A stretch of 64,000 bases of DNA. Source: CAIVVT01 sp963757265 (GTDB lineage Bacteria; Acidobacteriota; Terriglobia; Bryobacterales; Bryobacteraceae). The DNA is taken from positions 1 through 64,000 of the forward strand of contig CAVWRA010000003.1 in the NCBI GenBank assembly GCA_963757265.1, read 5' to 3'. The position numbers and the translations under genes were made by a program. The notes beneath the pieces are model-generated. The model did no database searches. It was not told the origin of the DNA and saw only the letters and a list, made by a program, of their open reading frames with translations. Within the stretch, counting starts at the first letter, position 1. Every line of letters starts with the position of its first letter. Of the stretch, positions 1 to 9,623 are shown in pieces.

Positions 1-383
1 CAGCGCCTTGCGGTGCGAATGCTGGAAAAAGAGGTCATCGCGTCACCCTTGCCGCAACTGGCTTGAAAGCGCTTGACGCTCTCTCGCGCCAAGCCTTTGA
101 CCTCGTCTTTATGGACATCCAGATGTCCGAAATGGATGGCTTGACAGCTGTCTCCACCATTCGCCAGGGGGAACTCGGTTCTTCCCATCACCAAATTGTC
201 ATTGCCCTGACTGCTCATGCTCTTAAGGGTGATGAGGAGCGCTGTCTTGCCGCAGGAATGGACGGTTATCTTTCCAAACCCATCCAGCCTAAGGCATGGG
301 ATGAAATGCTTTCTAATTACCGCGACGCGAAGCACTCCCCGGGTGCATCGCCTCTTCCTGAGCCATCCCCTTCGGCCCACTGA
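1..383 (+). CDS. Receiver domain, C-terminal end of a hybrid histidine kinase or response regulator (partial, one frameshift)
   Basis: A phosphoacceptor receiver (REC) domain that runs in from the left edge. Visible landmarks are the acceptor Asp in VFMDIQMSEMDG, the Thr of ALTAHA and the Lys of GYLSKPI, so the alpha/beta core is present. The IQMSEMDG...HALKGDEERC wording is typical of receiver domains at the end of hybrid sensor kinases, hence the call; the kinase part would lie outside the window. The frame changes near position 30: bases 1-30 read QRLAVRMLEK in frame 1, and RGHRVTLAATG continues in frame 3, which a single lost base in the A-run would explain. A Pro/Ser-rich tail ends the protein. 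Confidence 0.8.
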   Translation, partial: APCGANAGKRGHRVTLAATGLKALDALSRQAFDLVFMDIQMSEMDGLTAVSTIRQGELGSSHHQIVIALTAHALKGDEERCLAAGMDGYLSKPIQPKAWDEMLSNYRDAKHSPGASPLPEPSPSAH

Positions 384-583
384 TTTCGACACCTTCAAAA
401 GGTCCGGCTGAGGCGGGCGTCTTACTCCCAATTGCAGGCCATTGCCGCTTTCAGCACAGACCTTCGGACGCCGCTCTAAGCACGGATTAGGCACAGCCCT
501 ATCCCCGAACCGTTGACGCCCTAGTCTGCCGACCGCACAATGAAAAGCGGGAGAAGTTTGAATAAAATACCGCCAAAATCGGC

Positions 584-1384
584 ATGACATTAGAAGCCAA
601 TTCGATCGAGCAAGTTGTAGCCCGCGCCCTACGCGATAACCTCGAGAGCATTCAACGCACCAGCGAAGCCCTCAATCAGGCCTTGAGCGACGTGGTTGCC
701 GCCTGCTCCAGCAGCCGGCCGGCGAACGCCTTGCCTCCCATGCTCCGCGCGCAATCCGCAGCCGCCTCTCTCTCTGCCTCTCTGGAAGTCCTGTCTCGCT
801 TCATCGCCATGTCCCTGCAGTCGGCCCCGCGCAGCCCCTTCGAGGAAAAGATCACCCAGGCCATGGGTTCTTTCGTCCAGGAAGCCCCGTCGGCTCCCGT
901 GCATCCGGTCACCCCTGTCCCCGAGCCCCAGGCCGCGGCTCCCCCGGCTGTATCTACCCCAGCCGCTCCGTTACCTATGGAGCCTCCGGCCCACAGCTTC
1001 GAGCCCGCCACGGAATCACCCGCTGCTGTAGAATCGGAAGTGCCGGCAGTTGCGGTAGCGTCGGACAGCGTCTTCGACACCAACCAGTTGACTCCTGAGG
1101 AACAAGAGCTTCACCGGCGCGCAAATCGTGTTGCAAAAGTTTCGATGCAGGATATAAAGATGTTACGTCCGGAACAGGTGAAACTGGGCCGCGAGAAGAA
1201 AGACATCTGCATCCGATTGAAAGATGACATTGAGAAAGCCCATCGCGAATACGATCGTAGATTCAGACCCATCATGGACCATCCGGTGGATTACTTCTAT
1301 CGCTGGATGGTGGAAATCCTCGCCGACGGAGACGCTTCCGCTCTCGGCGAATATCCCTACGCCACGACCAGCAAGTCCCGCTAA
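584..1384 (+). CDS. Ala/Pro-rich conserved protein with charged C-terminal domain, function unknown
   Basis: This 266-residue protein has three parts. Residues 1-90 look helical and lack aromatic residues. Residues 90-165 form a low-complexity Pro/Ala/Val/Ser linker. Residues 170-255 are a charged conserved-looking domain (RRANRVAKVSMQDIKML, then GREKKDICIRLKDDIEKAH and DYFYRWMVEILADGD). I recognise this tail as resembling a C-terminal domain seen on several acidobacterial regulatory proteins, but I know no assigned function. There is no signal peptide or membrane segment, so it is probably cytoplasmic. ATG 584 is the first in-frame Met. The next gene's signal peptide reads almost directly from its end. 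Confidence 0.6.
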   Translation: MTLEANSIEQVVARALRDNLESIQRTSEALNQALSDVVAACSSSRPANALPPMLRAQSAAASLSASLEVLSRFIAMSLQSAPRSPFEEKITQAMGSFVQEAPSAPVHPVTPVPEPQAAAPPAVSTPAAPLPMEPPAHSFEPATESPAAVESEVPAVAVASDSVFDTNQLTPEEQELHRRANRVAKVSMQDIKMLRPEQVKLGREKKDICIRLKDDIEKAHREYDRRFRPIMDHPVDYFYRWMVEILADGDASALGEYPYATTSKSR

Positions 1385-1386
1385 CT

Positions 1387-3689
1387 CTCGCTGTCGCCGC
1401 GCCAGCGTTTCCCGAGGCCTCGCGCTGCTGCTCTGCGCTTGCCTGGCCCTTGCTGTGGGTTCCGGAGCGTTTGCACAAGGTGCCAAAAAAGAAGAAGAAA
1501 CCCGTCAGGCCAAAATCTCCCGCATGCAGTGTTGGATGCAAGCCAGAAACCACGGCGCCGGCTTTGGATGCTTCCACCGAGGAAGATGCAGCGCTGCAAA
1601 AGGAACTGGCTCCCCTGGCTCGTGATCTCCGCCACGGCGTCCCTGGCGATGAGAAGGTCGCCGCGTTCGCCAACAAAAACGCCAACAGCGTTTGGGGGAA
1701 ACGCGCCGCTCTCGCTGTCGGCTATGAAGACTTTTCGAAAGCGCGCTGCCTGCAAGCCCTTGCCTGGCTCCAGAAAGCCAATGGCGACCCGCTCCTGAAG
1801 GAATACACGCTCTTCTGACCGCGCAATCCGAGCACGCCCTCCAGAAAAACGGCAAGCCGCGCAGGATTTCGCCACCCTCTGAAGGATTATCCAAACACTG
1901 CCGTCAAGGATCAATTGCTCGAAGCTTATGTTCCCACCACCATTTTGATTGGCCGCCCGCAAGACGGACTTGAGGCTCTCGCATACCTCTCCCTCCGCTG
2001 CTTCGAAGCCTGCTCTTTTGCTCGAGCGCGCTCGCGCCTACGAAGCCGCGCAAACTCGCTCTCGCTGCCAAGGATTACCAGACTCTCTACTACAAATTTC
2101 CTCTCTCGGATGAATCGAAAGACGCCGGCATTGCTCTTCCTCGCCTGAACAAGGAGTTGCGCAGCGTTCCCTACGCCACCGCCGAACTTCAAGACCAACG
2201 CGCTCAGGATTTCTACGACGCCCACAAGTGGAAAGAAGCGCGCGCTCGAATACGAAAAGCTCGCTTCCATGCTCAAGGATCCCGCCAATCCTGTTCGTCA
2301 ACGCGCCTTGGTTCATGCCGCGGAATGCCGCCAACATCCCAAGCCGGCGGCCGCTTTGTTCACAAAACTCACCCTCAGCGATCCGGAGGCCGATGCCGAG
2401 CGCCTCTACGATCTTTCGCAGGCCTACCGCTCTGAGAAAAAAGAGATCGACATGCTCACCGCGATCGAAAAAGTCGCGGAGAAATATCCCAAATCTTATT
2501 GGACCGACGAAGCCCTCATGGCCGCTGGCAATTATTATTGGGTTCAGCTCGATCGTGCCAAGGCGCTGGCTACTACCAGCGTATTCTTGATGTTCCCGGC
2601 GGGGAAGAATGCCTACAATTCCGAGTGGCGCGTTGCCTGGCTCGCTTATCTTGCATCATCAGCCTTTCGCTGGCGACAAAATCACGATTTTCCTGCGCAA
2701 GTATCCGGTATCGGCCGGCGCAGACAATGCTCTCTACTGGTTGGGACGTGACGCCGAACGCAGCGGCAATCCCGCCCACGCTCGCTCCTATTATCGCAAA
2801 GCTGCCGAACGTTTCCCCACGACATATTTTGGGCGAGCACGCTGCCATGCGCCTCGACAAACTCGGCCCCGGCGAGGAAAATCCCTCCGATTTTCTTGCC
2901 TCAAATTCCCGCCGCGCCGCCGCTTCGTCCCTTCGACGAGCCAATCTCTCGGCGTGCTCAAGATCGTTGGAAACGCGCGCAGGCCTTCGCATTATCGCGT
3001 TTGACGCTTCCGCCGAACTGGAGTTGAAGGCCGCGTTTGCGCCACCGATTCGCCGCGCTTCTCTGGTCGAAGCCGCACAAGCCGCCTTCGATCAAGGCCA
3101 CTTCGCCTCCGGCATGAACTACGGGCGCTTGGCCGTCCCAATTTCGAATCCCGCAAATTCAGCGAAGTTCCGGCGAACGTTTGGAAAGTGTTGTTCCCCC
3201 TACCCTACGAATCCACGCTGCGCCGCGAAGCGGAACGCAACGATTTCGATCCCATGTTCGCCGCTGGACTGATTCGCCAGGAATCCACATTCCAAGCCGA
3301 CGTCGTTTCTCACGCCAATGCCATCGGCCTGATGCAGATTCTTCCCAAGACCGGCCGTCGTCTCGCCAAGCAGCGCAAAGTCCGTTACATCAAATCCTCG
3401 CTCTTCGATCCCAATATCAATACTCAGCTCGGCATGCTCTACATCGCGGACCTCACTCGCTCGACCGGCGCTCCGGAATACGCTGCCGCGGCCTACAATG
3501 CCGGTGAAGATCGCATCGCCGCTTGGAAAGCTGAACGCGCCTACGACGAGATCCCGGAACTCGTCGAGTCCATTCCTTTCACGCAAACGCGCGAGTATGT
3601 ACAGATCGTCCTTCGCAACGCGTTCATGTATCGTAAATCTACGGCAAGTCCCCAAATCCACCGTCTCCGCCGCCACCCACTTCCGCTAA
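1387..3689 (+). pseudogene. Slt70-type soluble lytic murein transglycosylase, multiply frameshifted
   Basis: When the frames are pieced together this is a full-length periplasmic lytic transglycosylase. It has a signal peptide (GLALLLCACLALAVGSGAF), a long alpha-helical TPR-like superhelix encoded by about 1500-3150, and a C-terminal SLT lysozyme-like domain at about 3190-3620. The SLT domain retains the catalytic Glu in IRQESTF, the NAIGLMQILP motif and the AAYNAGEDRI motif. Such enzymes cleave the MurNAc-GlcNAc bond with formation of 1,6-anhydro ends. The frame breaks at least eight times (for example near 1510, 1740, 1815, 2245, 2575, 2670, 2860 and 3640), always by one base with homology resuming at once. 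The protein sequence itself is not eroded, which suggests sequencing indels rather than old decay. Start codon and exact end are uncertain. Confidence 0.75.
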
Positions 3690-3712
3690 CCCGCCGCGGC
3701 CGCCTTTGTGTA

Positions 3713-4085
3713 GGGTCCGCCGTCCGAGGCGGGCCACTACTCGGACCGCCATCCCACACCACGCCTGTCATCCCACCCCGCGTCCCCGCTCCTGAGCGAA
3801 GCGAGGGATCTGCTTCTTCCCTCCTCGTCGCCTATGTTCTCTTCGGTGCAGCACCGGCTCCGCGGCAGCGTCCTTCTGGCGTGCCGCGGCTCGCCGCCAC
3901 TTTTGCGCACGCAACTTCGAAGCAAGCGTGTCATCCGAGGAGCCGCTCGATGAGTCCGAAGGATCTCAACCCTTCGCTCGATGCAATCATCCGTCGAAAT
4001 AGTGTTTCCTATGACTGATCTCTGATATCCCTTTACCCAGCGCTCGTCAACTCTCTCGAAATTGTCCTTTCTACAATCTATTCCC
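3713..4085. repeat. Intergenic region with dispersed acidobacterial-type repeat motifs
   Basis: No gene is supported here. The stretch contains two degenerate copies of a dispersed intergenic motif: around 3769 (GTCATCCC...CCTGAGCGAAGCGAGGGATC) and around 3929 (GTGTCATCCGAGGAGCC...GAAGGATCTC). Related copies lie near 6263 (GTGCCATCCCGACCGAAGAG...GGAGGGATC) and 8196 (GTGTCATTCCGACCGG...AAGGATG). Sequences of this type are scattered between genes in several acidobacterial genomes; their origin and function are unknown to me. Confidence 0.5.
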
Positions 4086-5307
4086 ATGTCCACACCCGAA
4101 AACAACGCCACCCAGGTTGCCCGCCGCATGCTTTCCGCCAAGGCCGAGCAATTCACCGAATCCGTCATCCGCGAAATGACGCGTCTGGCCATGAAGCACG
4201 ACGCCGTCAATCTTCCCAGGGATTTCCGGATTTCGCCGCGCCCATGCGAAATCAAGGAAGCCGCGCGCCAGGCCATCTCCGACGACATCAATCAGTACGC
4301 CATCACCTGGGGCGCCAAGCCTCTCCGCGACGCCATCGTCGAAAAATTCGCGCGCACCCAGGGCATTACGCGTCGATCCCGAACGCGAAATCACGATTTG
4401 CTGCGGCTCCACGGAAGCCATGATGGCCTCCATGATGGCCATCATCAATCCCGGCGATGAGATCGTCGTCTTCGAACCTTTTTATGAAAATTACGGCCCC
4501 GACGCGATCCTCTCCGGCGCCACACCGCGCTTCGTCAAACTGCGGCCGCCCGATTGGACCTTCGACGAAAGGGAGTTGGCCGCCGCTTTCGGCCCGCACA
4601 CCAAAGCCATCATTCTCAACACGCCCAACAATCCCACCGGCAAGGTCTTCACACGCGCCGAACTCGAATTCATTCGCGATCTCTGCGTGCGCTGGAACGC
4701 TTTCTGCATCACCGACGAAATCTACGAGCACATTCTCTACGATGGCAACGAGCACATCTCCATGGCGCGCATCGACGGCATGCGCGACCGCACCATCGTC
4801 ATCAACGGCATGTCCAAAACTTACAGTGTCACCGGTTGGCGTGTCGGATGGGCCATCGCTCCGCCGGAGGCCACGCAATCCATTCGCAAAGTCCACGATT
4901 TCCTAACCGTCGGCGCCGCCGCTCCCTTGCAGCAGGCCGGCGCGCTCGCCCTGAACCTGCCGCAAGGTTATTACCACAATCTCGCCGCCACTTACGCCAA
5001 AAAGCGCGCAGCGACTGCTGACGATCCTGAAAATGCCGGCTTCACCATCTACAAGCCACGCGGCGCTTACTACATCATGACCGACACTTCACGCCTCAAG
5101 CTCCCACAGCAATATTCGCAGCGCTTCGGAAAGCCCCGACGTCAGTTTCGCCAAGTATCTCGTCCAGGAAATTGGTGTCGCCTGCGTGCCCGGCTCCAGC
5201 TTCTACAACGATGCTCGCGACGGCTCGGCGCAAGTCCGTTTCACCTTCTGCAAGAAAGAAGAAACCCTAGCCGCCGCCGAATCCCGCTTCGCAAAACTGC
5301 AACCGTA
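4086..5307 (+). pseudogene. PLP-dependent class I/II aminotransferase, frameshifted
   Basis: Fold-type I aminotransferase of about 400 residues if the frame is repaired. The N-terminal half (NQYAITWGAKPLRDAI), the pocket segment ILNTPNNPTGKVF, the ITDEIYEHILYDG segment and the PLP-lysine motif NGMSKTYSVTGWRVGW are all present, as is the C-terminal IGVACVPGSSFYND reading. It most resembles methionine or kynurenine/aspartate-type aminotransferases; the substrate cannot be fixed from sequence. One pair of indels cancels out (4213-4250, normally reading LAQGFPDFAAPME), and further breaks lie near 4370, 5015, 5115 and 5150. ATG 4086 is the natural start and TAG 5305-5307 the natural stop (KKEETLAAAESRFAKLQP at the end). 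Confidence 0.75.
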
Positions 5308-5344
5308 GCACTTATTGTGGTATTCGCTCGGATTTTCTGTTGAG

Positions 5345-5618
5345 TCGATCCTGCCGCCGGCCGCACACCGTAACCATCGAAGAGCATACCCATCACAAAA
5401 AGGGATCTACCGGAAGCAGTTGCATCGCCTGTCACATGCCAAAAATCGCCACTACGATTGCGGGCGTAAAGGTGCGAGCCCACAGCTTCAGACCAGCCAT
5501 GACCGACAAATACAAAATCCCCAATCCCGGCACCACGTGCCACGCGGACAAATCCACCGGCTGGGCCGCGGACGCCCTGCGCCACTGGCCGGAAAGCTCG
5601 CCATGGGGTGTAGAATGA
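5345..5618 (+). pseudogene. C-terminal fragment of a multihaem c-type cytochrome
   Basis: The fragment carries one intact haem c motif (CIACH, in SSCIACHMPKIA) followed by VRAHSFRPAMTDKYKIPNP and then GTTCHADKSTGWA. In the acidobacterial cytochromes I recall with this ending, the second site reads CTTCH; here the first Cys is Gly. No start codon with a signal peptide precedes it, and the sequence begins abruptly right after the aminotransferase. It is therefore a truncated relic of an exported multihaem (often TPR-linked) cytochrome, not a working gene. Confidence 0.6.
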
Positions 5619-5733
5619 CGCGTCCAAGAAGCCTCTACAGGTTTTTGTCTTGCCGCATTTCCTGTGGCAATGTCACAACGCACTTTTTTCGCGTTGTGTT
5701 ACACTGCCGCTGAAGAGGGAAGGGAACCAAACT

Positions 5734-6147
5734 GTGCCCCTGAAACTTTCACTGATCCCCGCGGAAACTAAACTCGTTGCCAACACTGACGGCGGATCCT
5801 TCGACATTTCCTCCAGCGCTTCCCGCACGTTCTTGTGCGTCCTGAAAATCTCCGACCAGATCGAGCAGGAATCCCTCGACGTCTCCATCTGGGGCTCCGC
5901 CGATGGTCAGGACTTCGGCAAAAAGCCGCTCTTGAAGCTTCCTCAGCAGTTTTATCGCGGCACCACCAAAATCGTTCTCGACCTCAGCTTCCGCCAGGAG
6001 GTTAATTTCCTTCGCGCGAAATCCGAATTGAATCGCTGGGGACGCGTCGCACCTACGCCCATGTTCGTTGCTAACCTCGACCTGGAGGAAATTCCTCCCA
6101 TGTCTCGCGACACGCCCACGAAGCGCGCCGTCCTCGCCTCCCGCTAA
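5734..6147 (+). CDS. Conserved hypothetical protein, about 137 residues
   Basis: A compact soluble protein with beta-strand-like composition (KLSLIPAETKLVAN, SRTFLCVLKISDQIEQES, LDVSIWGSADGQDFG, TKIVLDLSF) and no signal peptide or membrane segment. I see no catalytic motif and do not recognise the family. It may be a small beta-sandwich. The start chosen is GTG 5734, because a purine-rich Shine-Dalgarno region (AGGGAAGGGAA) ends about 8 bases upstream; an open frame also continues back to 5650. It stands alone after the cytochrome fragment, and the reading frame is intact, unlike its left neighbours. Confidence 0.55.
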   Translation: MPLKLSLIPAETKLVANTDGGSFDISSSASRTFLCVLKISDQIEQESLDVSIWGSADGQDFGKKPLLKLPQQFYRGTTKIVLDLSFRQEVNFLRAKSELNRWGRVAPTPMFVANLDLEEIPPMSRDTPTKRAVLASR

Positions 6148-6644
6148 CCGGGCACTTTTTGTAGCGGCCGCTTACGGAAGCGGGCCTTCTTGGGGTGTTT
6201 TCCTTGCCTTTGCAGTAGTCGATCCTCGATCGACGCTCTTGCCCAGTTTGCGATTGCGCGGTGCCATCCCGACCGAAGAGCCGCGTTTTTTCGCGGCTCG
6301 CAGTGGAGGGATCGCGCCGAGATCCCAAGTCGAAGCAACTCGGTTGACAGTAGAAACCGTTCAACCCAATTCGCGCACGACTGCATCGGGTGCGCATCGG
6401 CAGCACATTCATCTGTGTGTGGTTTTTATGGGGTAGGAGACCGACGGTCGGTTGCCCTGTGGTGGTTAGTCCCCTACCCCGCGAGTGGTCTTGCTTGTAT
6501 AGACGAGGGTTCCCTGCGAAATGTTTCTCGGCTCTCGAAAGATATTTAGTAAAATATTTGTCAACAGCGCCGTTCGGCCAGGGGACTATTTCACAAATTA
6601 TTCCAAAATACGTATCTTCATTGGTTTCTTATAGTTACAGGCTC
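6148..6644. other. Non-coding stretch with a strong hairpin and repeat motif
   Basis: No credible gene in either strand. It holds a perfect 8-bp hairpin GAGCCGCG / CGCGGCTC with a T6 loop at 6278-6299, set inside one copy of the GTCATCCC-type dispersed repeat (6260-6305). The right part becomes AT-richer (6530-6640) and may contain the downstream end of the minus-strand RNase-like gene. Confidence 0.4.
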
Positions 6645-8044
6645 TTACGAGCCGACCTCGACCGCATCCAAATAACGCGCCACCGCCGCCTTCCACCGAA
6701 ATTTCTCTGTGATTGCTTGCTGCAACGACTGCGCGGCCTCCGGTTCTCCGTGCGTTAAGTACACCTGCTTCGGTGGCACTTGCAATCCGGTCAGCCACCT
6801 CAACAATTCGCTCTTTCCCGCGTGTGCACTGAACTGTCCTATCTCCACGATCTCCGCCAGGACCGGCACTACTTGCCCAAACAAGTTGAGGGTCTTCGCT
6901 CCCTCCTGCAGCGCTCGCCCACGTGTTCCTTCGGCCTGAAATCCCCCAAGGATCACGCAATTCCGCGCGTCTCCAAGCCTGTGCGCCAGGTGATGGAGCA
7001 CTCGCCCTCCCGTCACCATTCCGCTCGCCGAAATGATGATACTCGGTGTTTTCACATCGTTGATCGCTTTCGATTCCGCGGCGCTCCGCGTCAAGTGGAA
7101 TTCGTGCACGCTCAGTGGATCGCCGCCGTTCTGTTCATCCCGCGCAAACTGCAGATCGTGGTCTTCCTTATGCTTCAGATAAAGGTCCGTCGCGCTCAGC
7201 GCCATGGGGCTGTCCACATACACCGGCACCTTCGGAACGCGCTGCAAATTCTCCAGTTGCCGCAGGTAATACATAAACGTCTGCGTCCGGCCGATCGCAA
7301 ACGCCGGGATCACAATCGTCCCCCCACGCTTCACCACCCGGTTGACGATGTCGCCCAACAGCTGCAAAGGGTCGCCCGTCTCGTGCTCGCGGTCTCCGTA
7401 CGTCGACTCGCACAGCAGCACGTCAATCTGCTTCGTCACGGGCGGCATGGGATCGTTCAGGATGGGCTGGTCGTATCTTCCAATGTCTCCCGAAAACACC
7501 ACCACCGTTTTCTTTCCATTTTCAGTGATGGTCAATTCCAGGCTCGATGACCCCAGAATGTGTCCCGCATCGTATGACTCCAGGTGAAACTCCGGCGAAA
7601 TGTCATATCCTCCATTGCGCGGCATCGGTCGCAACCACCGCAGCACCGGATCGACGTCCTGGCTCGTGTACAACGCACGCGGCTCCGCATGCTTGCTCCA
7701 GTTGTGCTTCTGCGCGTCCGTCGTTTCTTCTTCCTGCAGGTGGCCGGAGTCCTTCAGCAAAATTTGTGTCAACTCAATCGTCGCCGGATTCGCATAAATC
7801 GGTTTGTTGTACCCATCGCGCACCAGCACGGGCAGCCATCCCGTGTGGTCCAGATGCGCGTACGTCAGCACCAGGTAATCGATCGTCTTCGGATCAACCG
7901 GCAGCGGATTCCAGTTTCGCTCTTTCAGATTCTCCATTCCCTGAAATAATCCGCAGTCCACCAGCAGCTTTTTGCCCACCGCCTCCACCAAATATTTCGA
8001 ACCCGTTACACACTCGGCCGCACCAGAAAGGTTAGTTTCGCCAT
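6645..8044 (-). CDS. Beta-CASP metallo-beta-lactamase fold RNase-like protein (one N-terminal frameshift)
   Basis: A bacterial member of the CPSF73/Ysh1-like MBL plus beta-CASP family, about 465 residues; relatives are zinc-dependent RNA exo/endonucleases. It shows AHLDHTG (motif 2), AGHILGSS (motif 3), FSGDIGRYDQPIL (motif 4), the beta-CASP segment VIPAFAIGRTQ...VYVDSPMA, and the closing IISASGMVTGGR...FSAHAG and YLTHGEPEA motifs. The metal motif 2, normally HxHxDH, reads YAHLDH here. The start is ATG 8044 (MAKLTF), but the frame breaks near 8025, where one G is missing; the rest of the protein is in frame from about 7991. It stands alone. Local genes on this strand end at a terminator at 8274-8295. 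Confidence 0.85.
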
Positions 8045-8268
8045 GATGTCTGCATTCTACTGAAATTCCTCCCGCTCGCGATGTTAAACGTAGGACATGG
8101 CCGCCAAAGCAGCACGCGTACCATCTTGGTTCGATTGTTCGCGGTCCTGTGTCATCACCATGTCACTCCGACCGAAGGGGTTGCTCTGATGGACCATCCG
8201 CGTGTCATTCCGACCGGAAGGATGGCGTCGTTTCCCGTCCTGGAGTCGAGGAATCGTGGCAGGATCTC

Positions 8269-8351
8269 AGGCCAAAAAAAACGAGGCGAGCCTCGCAGCC
8301 CGCCCCACATTTCTTGCCTCACTTATAACTTACAACTGAAAATTAAAACCT
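8269..8351. repeat. Direct repeat copy 1 (partner at 8696-8785)
   Basis: An A8 tract, a GAGCCTC-containing hairpin, a 'CTTGCCT' segment and a 'CTTACAACTGAAAA' tail occur in the same order here and at 8696-8785. The two imperfect copies bracket the small gene at 8363-8611. They could be duplicated terminators or ends of a small element. Confidence 0.5.
8274..8295 (-). terminator. Rho-independent terminator on the minus strand
   Basis: On the minus strand the hairpin CGAGG-CTCG-CCTCG (8282-8295) is followed by eight T residues (8274-8281). It lies downstream of the minus-strand gene 8363-8611 and upstream of the MBL gene, so it should separate the two transcripts. Confidence 0.65.
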
Positions 8352-8362
8352 TATCCCCGTGG

Positions 8363-8611
8363 TCACGCCGCCTTCTCTTTCAGCTTGTGGCTGTCGCTCG
8401 CGTGCAAGGTCATTCCATAAATCTTCTTCAACTCGCCGATCTGCGCGAGCGACTCCTTGCCGAACGGTGTTTTGCCCTCGAATGCGTGCAGCACGATGCC
8501 TTCCAACAAGTCTCCCAGAGTGATGTCCTTCAACTCGGCGAATCCTTTCAATACTTTCAGCAGCCGCTTCTCCATGCGAACCCCGGTTTGTACCCTTTCG
8601 ACTTCGGTCAT
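8363..8611 (-). CDS. Small conserved protein, possible ribbon-helix-helix-like regulator
   Basis: An 82-residue soluble protein starting MTEVERVQTGVRMEKRL and containing KGFAELKDITLGDLLEGIVL and LAQIGELKKIYGM. The segment VRMEKRLLKVLKGFAE has the spacing of a strand followed by helices, as in CopG-like proteins, but no firm family can be named. The ATG at 8611 is preferred to the earlier in-frame Met codons because GGAGGG precedes it by a few bases, and the earlier Mets would overlap a palindromic site. Two nested palindromes (8632-8652) in the leader suggest autoregulation. A terminator follows at 8274-8295. Confidence 0.6.
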   Translation of the reverse strand: MTEVERVQTGVRMEKRLLKVLKGFAELKDITLGDLLEGIVLHAFEGKTPFGKESLAQIGELKKIYGMTLHASDSHKLKEKAA

Positions 8612-8631
8612 ATGCCCTCCGGCGTAATTCT

Positions 8632-8652
8632 GGTACATATGTACCATGGTAC
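8632..8652. promoter_or_regulatory. Overlapping palindromes, candidate operator
   Basis: GGTACATATGTACC (8632-8645) is a perfect 14-bp palindrome and GTACCATGGTAC (8641-8652) a perfect 12-bp palindrome sharing five bases with it. They lie about 21-40 bases upstream of the start of the minus-strand small gene, the position expected for an operator. Confidence 0.5.
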
Positions 8653-8695
8653 ACACATCCTGTCAAGCTGAGAACATCGTTTGCTGTCCTGCGTG

Positions 8696-8785
8696 GAGAC
8701 CAAAAAAAACGCGCGAGCCTCTCAGCCCGTCCCGTCGCTCTTGCCTTTACTGAATGCTTACAACTGAAAACTGACAACTGTTCTC
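8696..8785. repeat. Direct repeat copy 2 (partner at 8269-8351)
   Basis: Second copy of the A8 / GCGAGCCTC / CTTGCCT / CTTACAACTGAAAACTGACAACTG block. The hairpin is weaker here than in copy 1. The headless LysR fragment begins immediately to its right, so this may mark a recombination junction. Confidence 0.45.
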
Positions 8786-8813
8786 AGTCTGCTGCGCTCG
8801 GCGCCAGTTTCTC

Positions 8814-9445
8814 GCCCGCCAGCAGTTCTTTGCTGGGCCGTTGACCATCGGTGTAATTCCCGCCGCGGCTCCTTATCTCCTTCCCGCGATTCTCGCGCCT
8901 TCCCCAAAAGATTTCTCGACGTCCAACTCACCGTGGCCGAAGGCCATTCTTCTCGGCGCCTTCGCGCCGGCTCCATCGATCTTGCCGTCCTGGCCCTGCC
9001 CGTTCGTGGCAACGAATTCCAAGCGTTCCCCCTCCTTACGGAGCGTCTCTTCGCCGCGCTTCCCAAGTATCACAAGCTCGCTCACCGCCACTCTTTTCAC
9101 CTCGCCGATCTTCGCCTCGCCCCTTTCCTCCTTCTGCGCGACGGACACTGCTTTCGCGACACGGCTGTCGCCGTCTGCGACCGGGCTCGCCTGCACCCTC
9201 GCATCGTTTTTGAAAGCGGACATTTTTCCAGTCTTCTCGCCATGGTTGGCGCCCGCATGGGCGGTTCCGTCGTCCTGGAAATGGCCATCGACAAGTCCGC
9301 GCCCTGCCGCTTTGTCCGTATCGCCGATCCTCAAGCTGCGCGCACCATCAGCGCCATTCTCGTTCGGCGACGCTCTCTCACCCGCGCTCACAGCGCCCTG
9401 CTCGCACACCTGCGCAAACGCCACCGCCCTTCCCGGAACACTTGA
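8814..9445 (+). pseudogene. LysR-type regulator, substrate-binding domain only (OxyR-like), frameshifted
   Basis: The sequence starts inside a LysR regulator: FFAGPLTIGVIP is the usual beginning of the effector-binding domain after the linker. No winged-helix DNA-binding region precedes it. APYLLPAILA then needs a one-base correction near 8900 before VAEGHSSRRLRAGSIDLAV continues. The OxyR-like segment FLLLRDGHCFRD is present at about 9130, with the reactive Cys position of OxyR occupied. The domain then ends normally at 9445. It is a relic lacking its DNA-binding half; the left breakpoint coincides with the repeat block at 8696-8785. Confidence 0.7.
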
Positions 9446-9504
9446 CCCTGCCTGCGTGTACTCTCTCTCAAGCGGTTGTGTTAAAATCAAATTCTCTCGA
9501 CGGT

Positions 9505-9580
<76 letters not shown>

Positions 9581-9623
9581 ACTTATTTATTACCACCTAC
9601 TTACAAAGAGTCCGGTAGTACTG

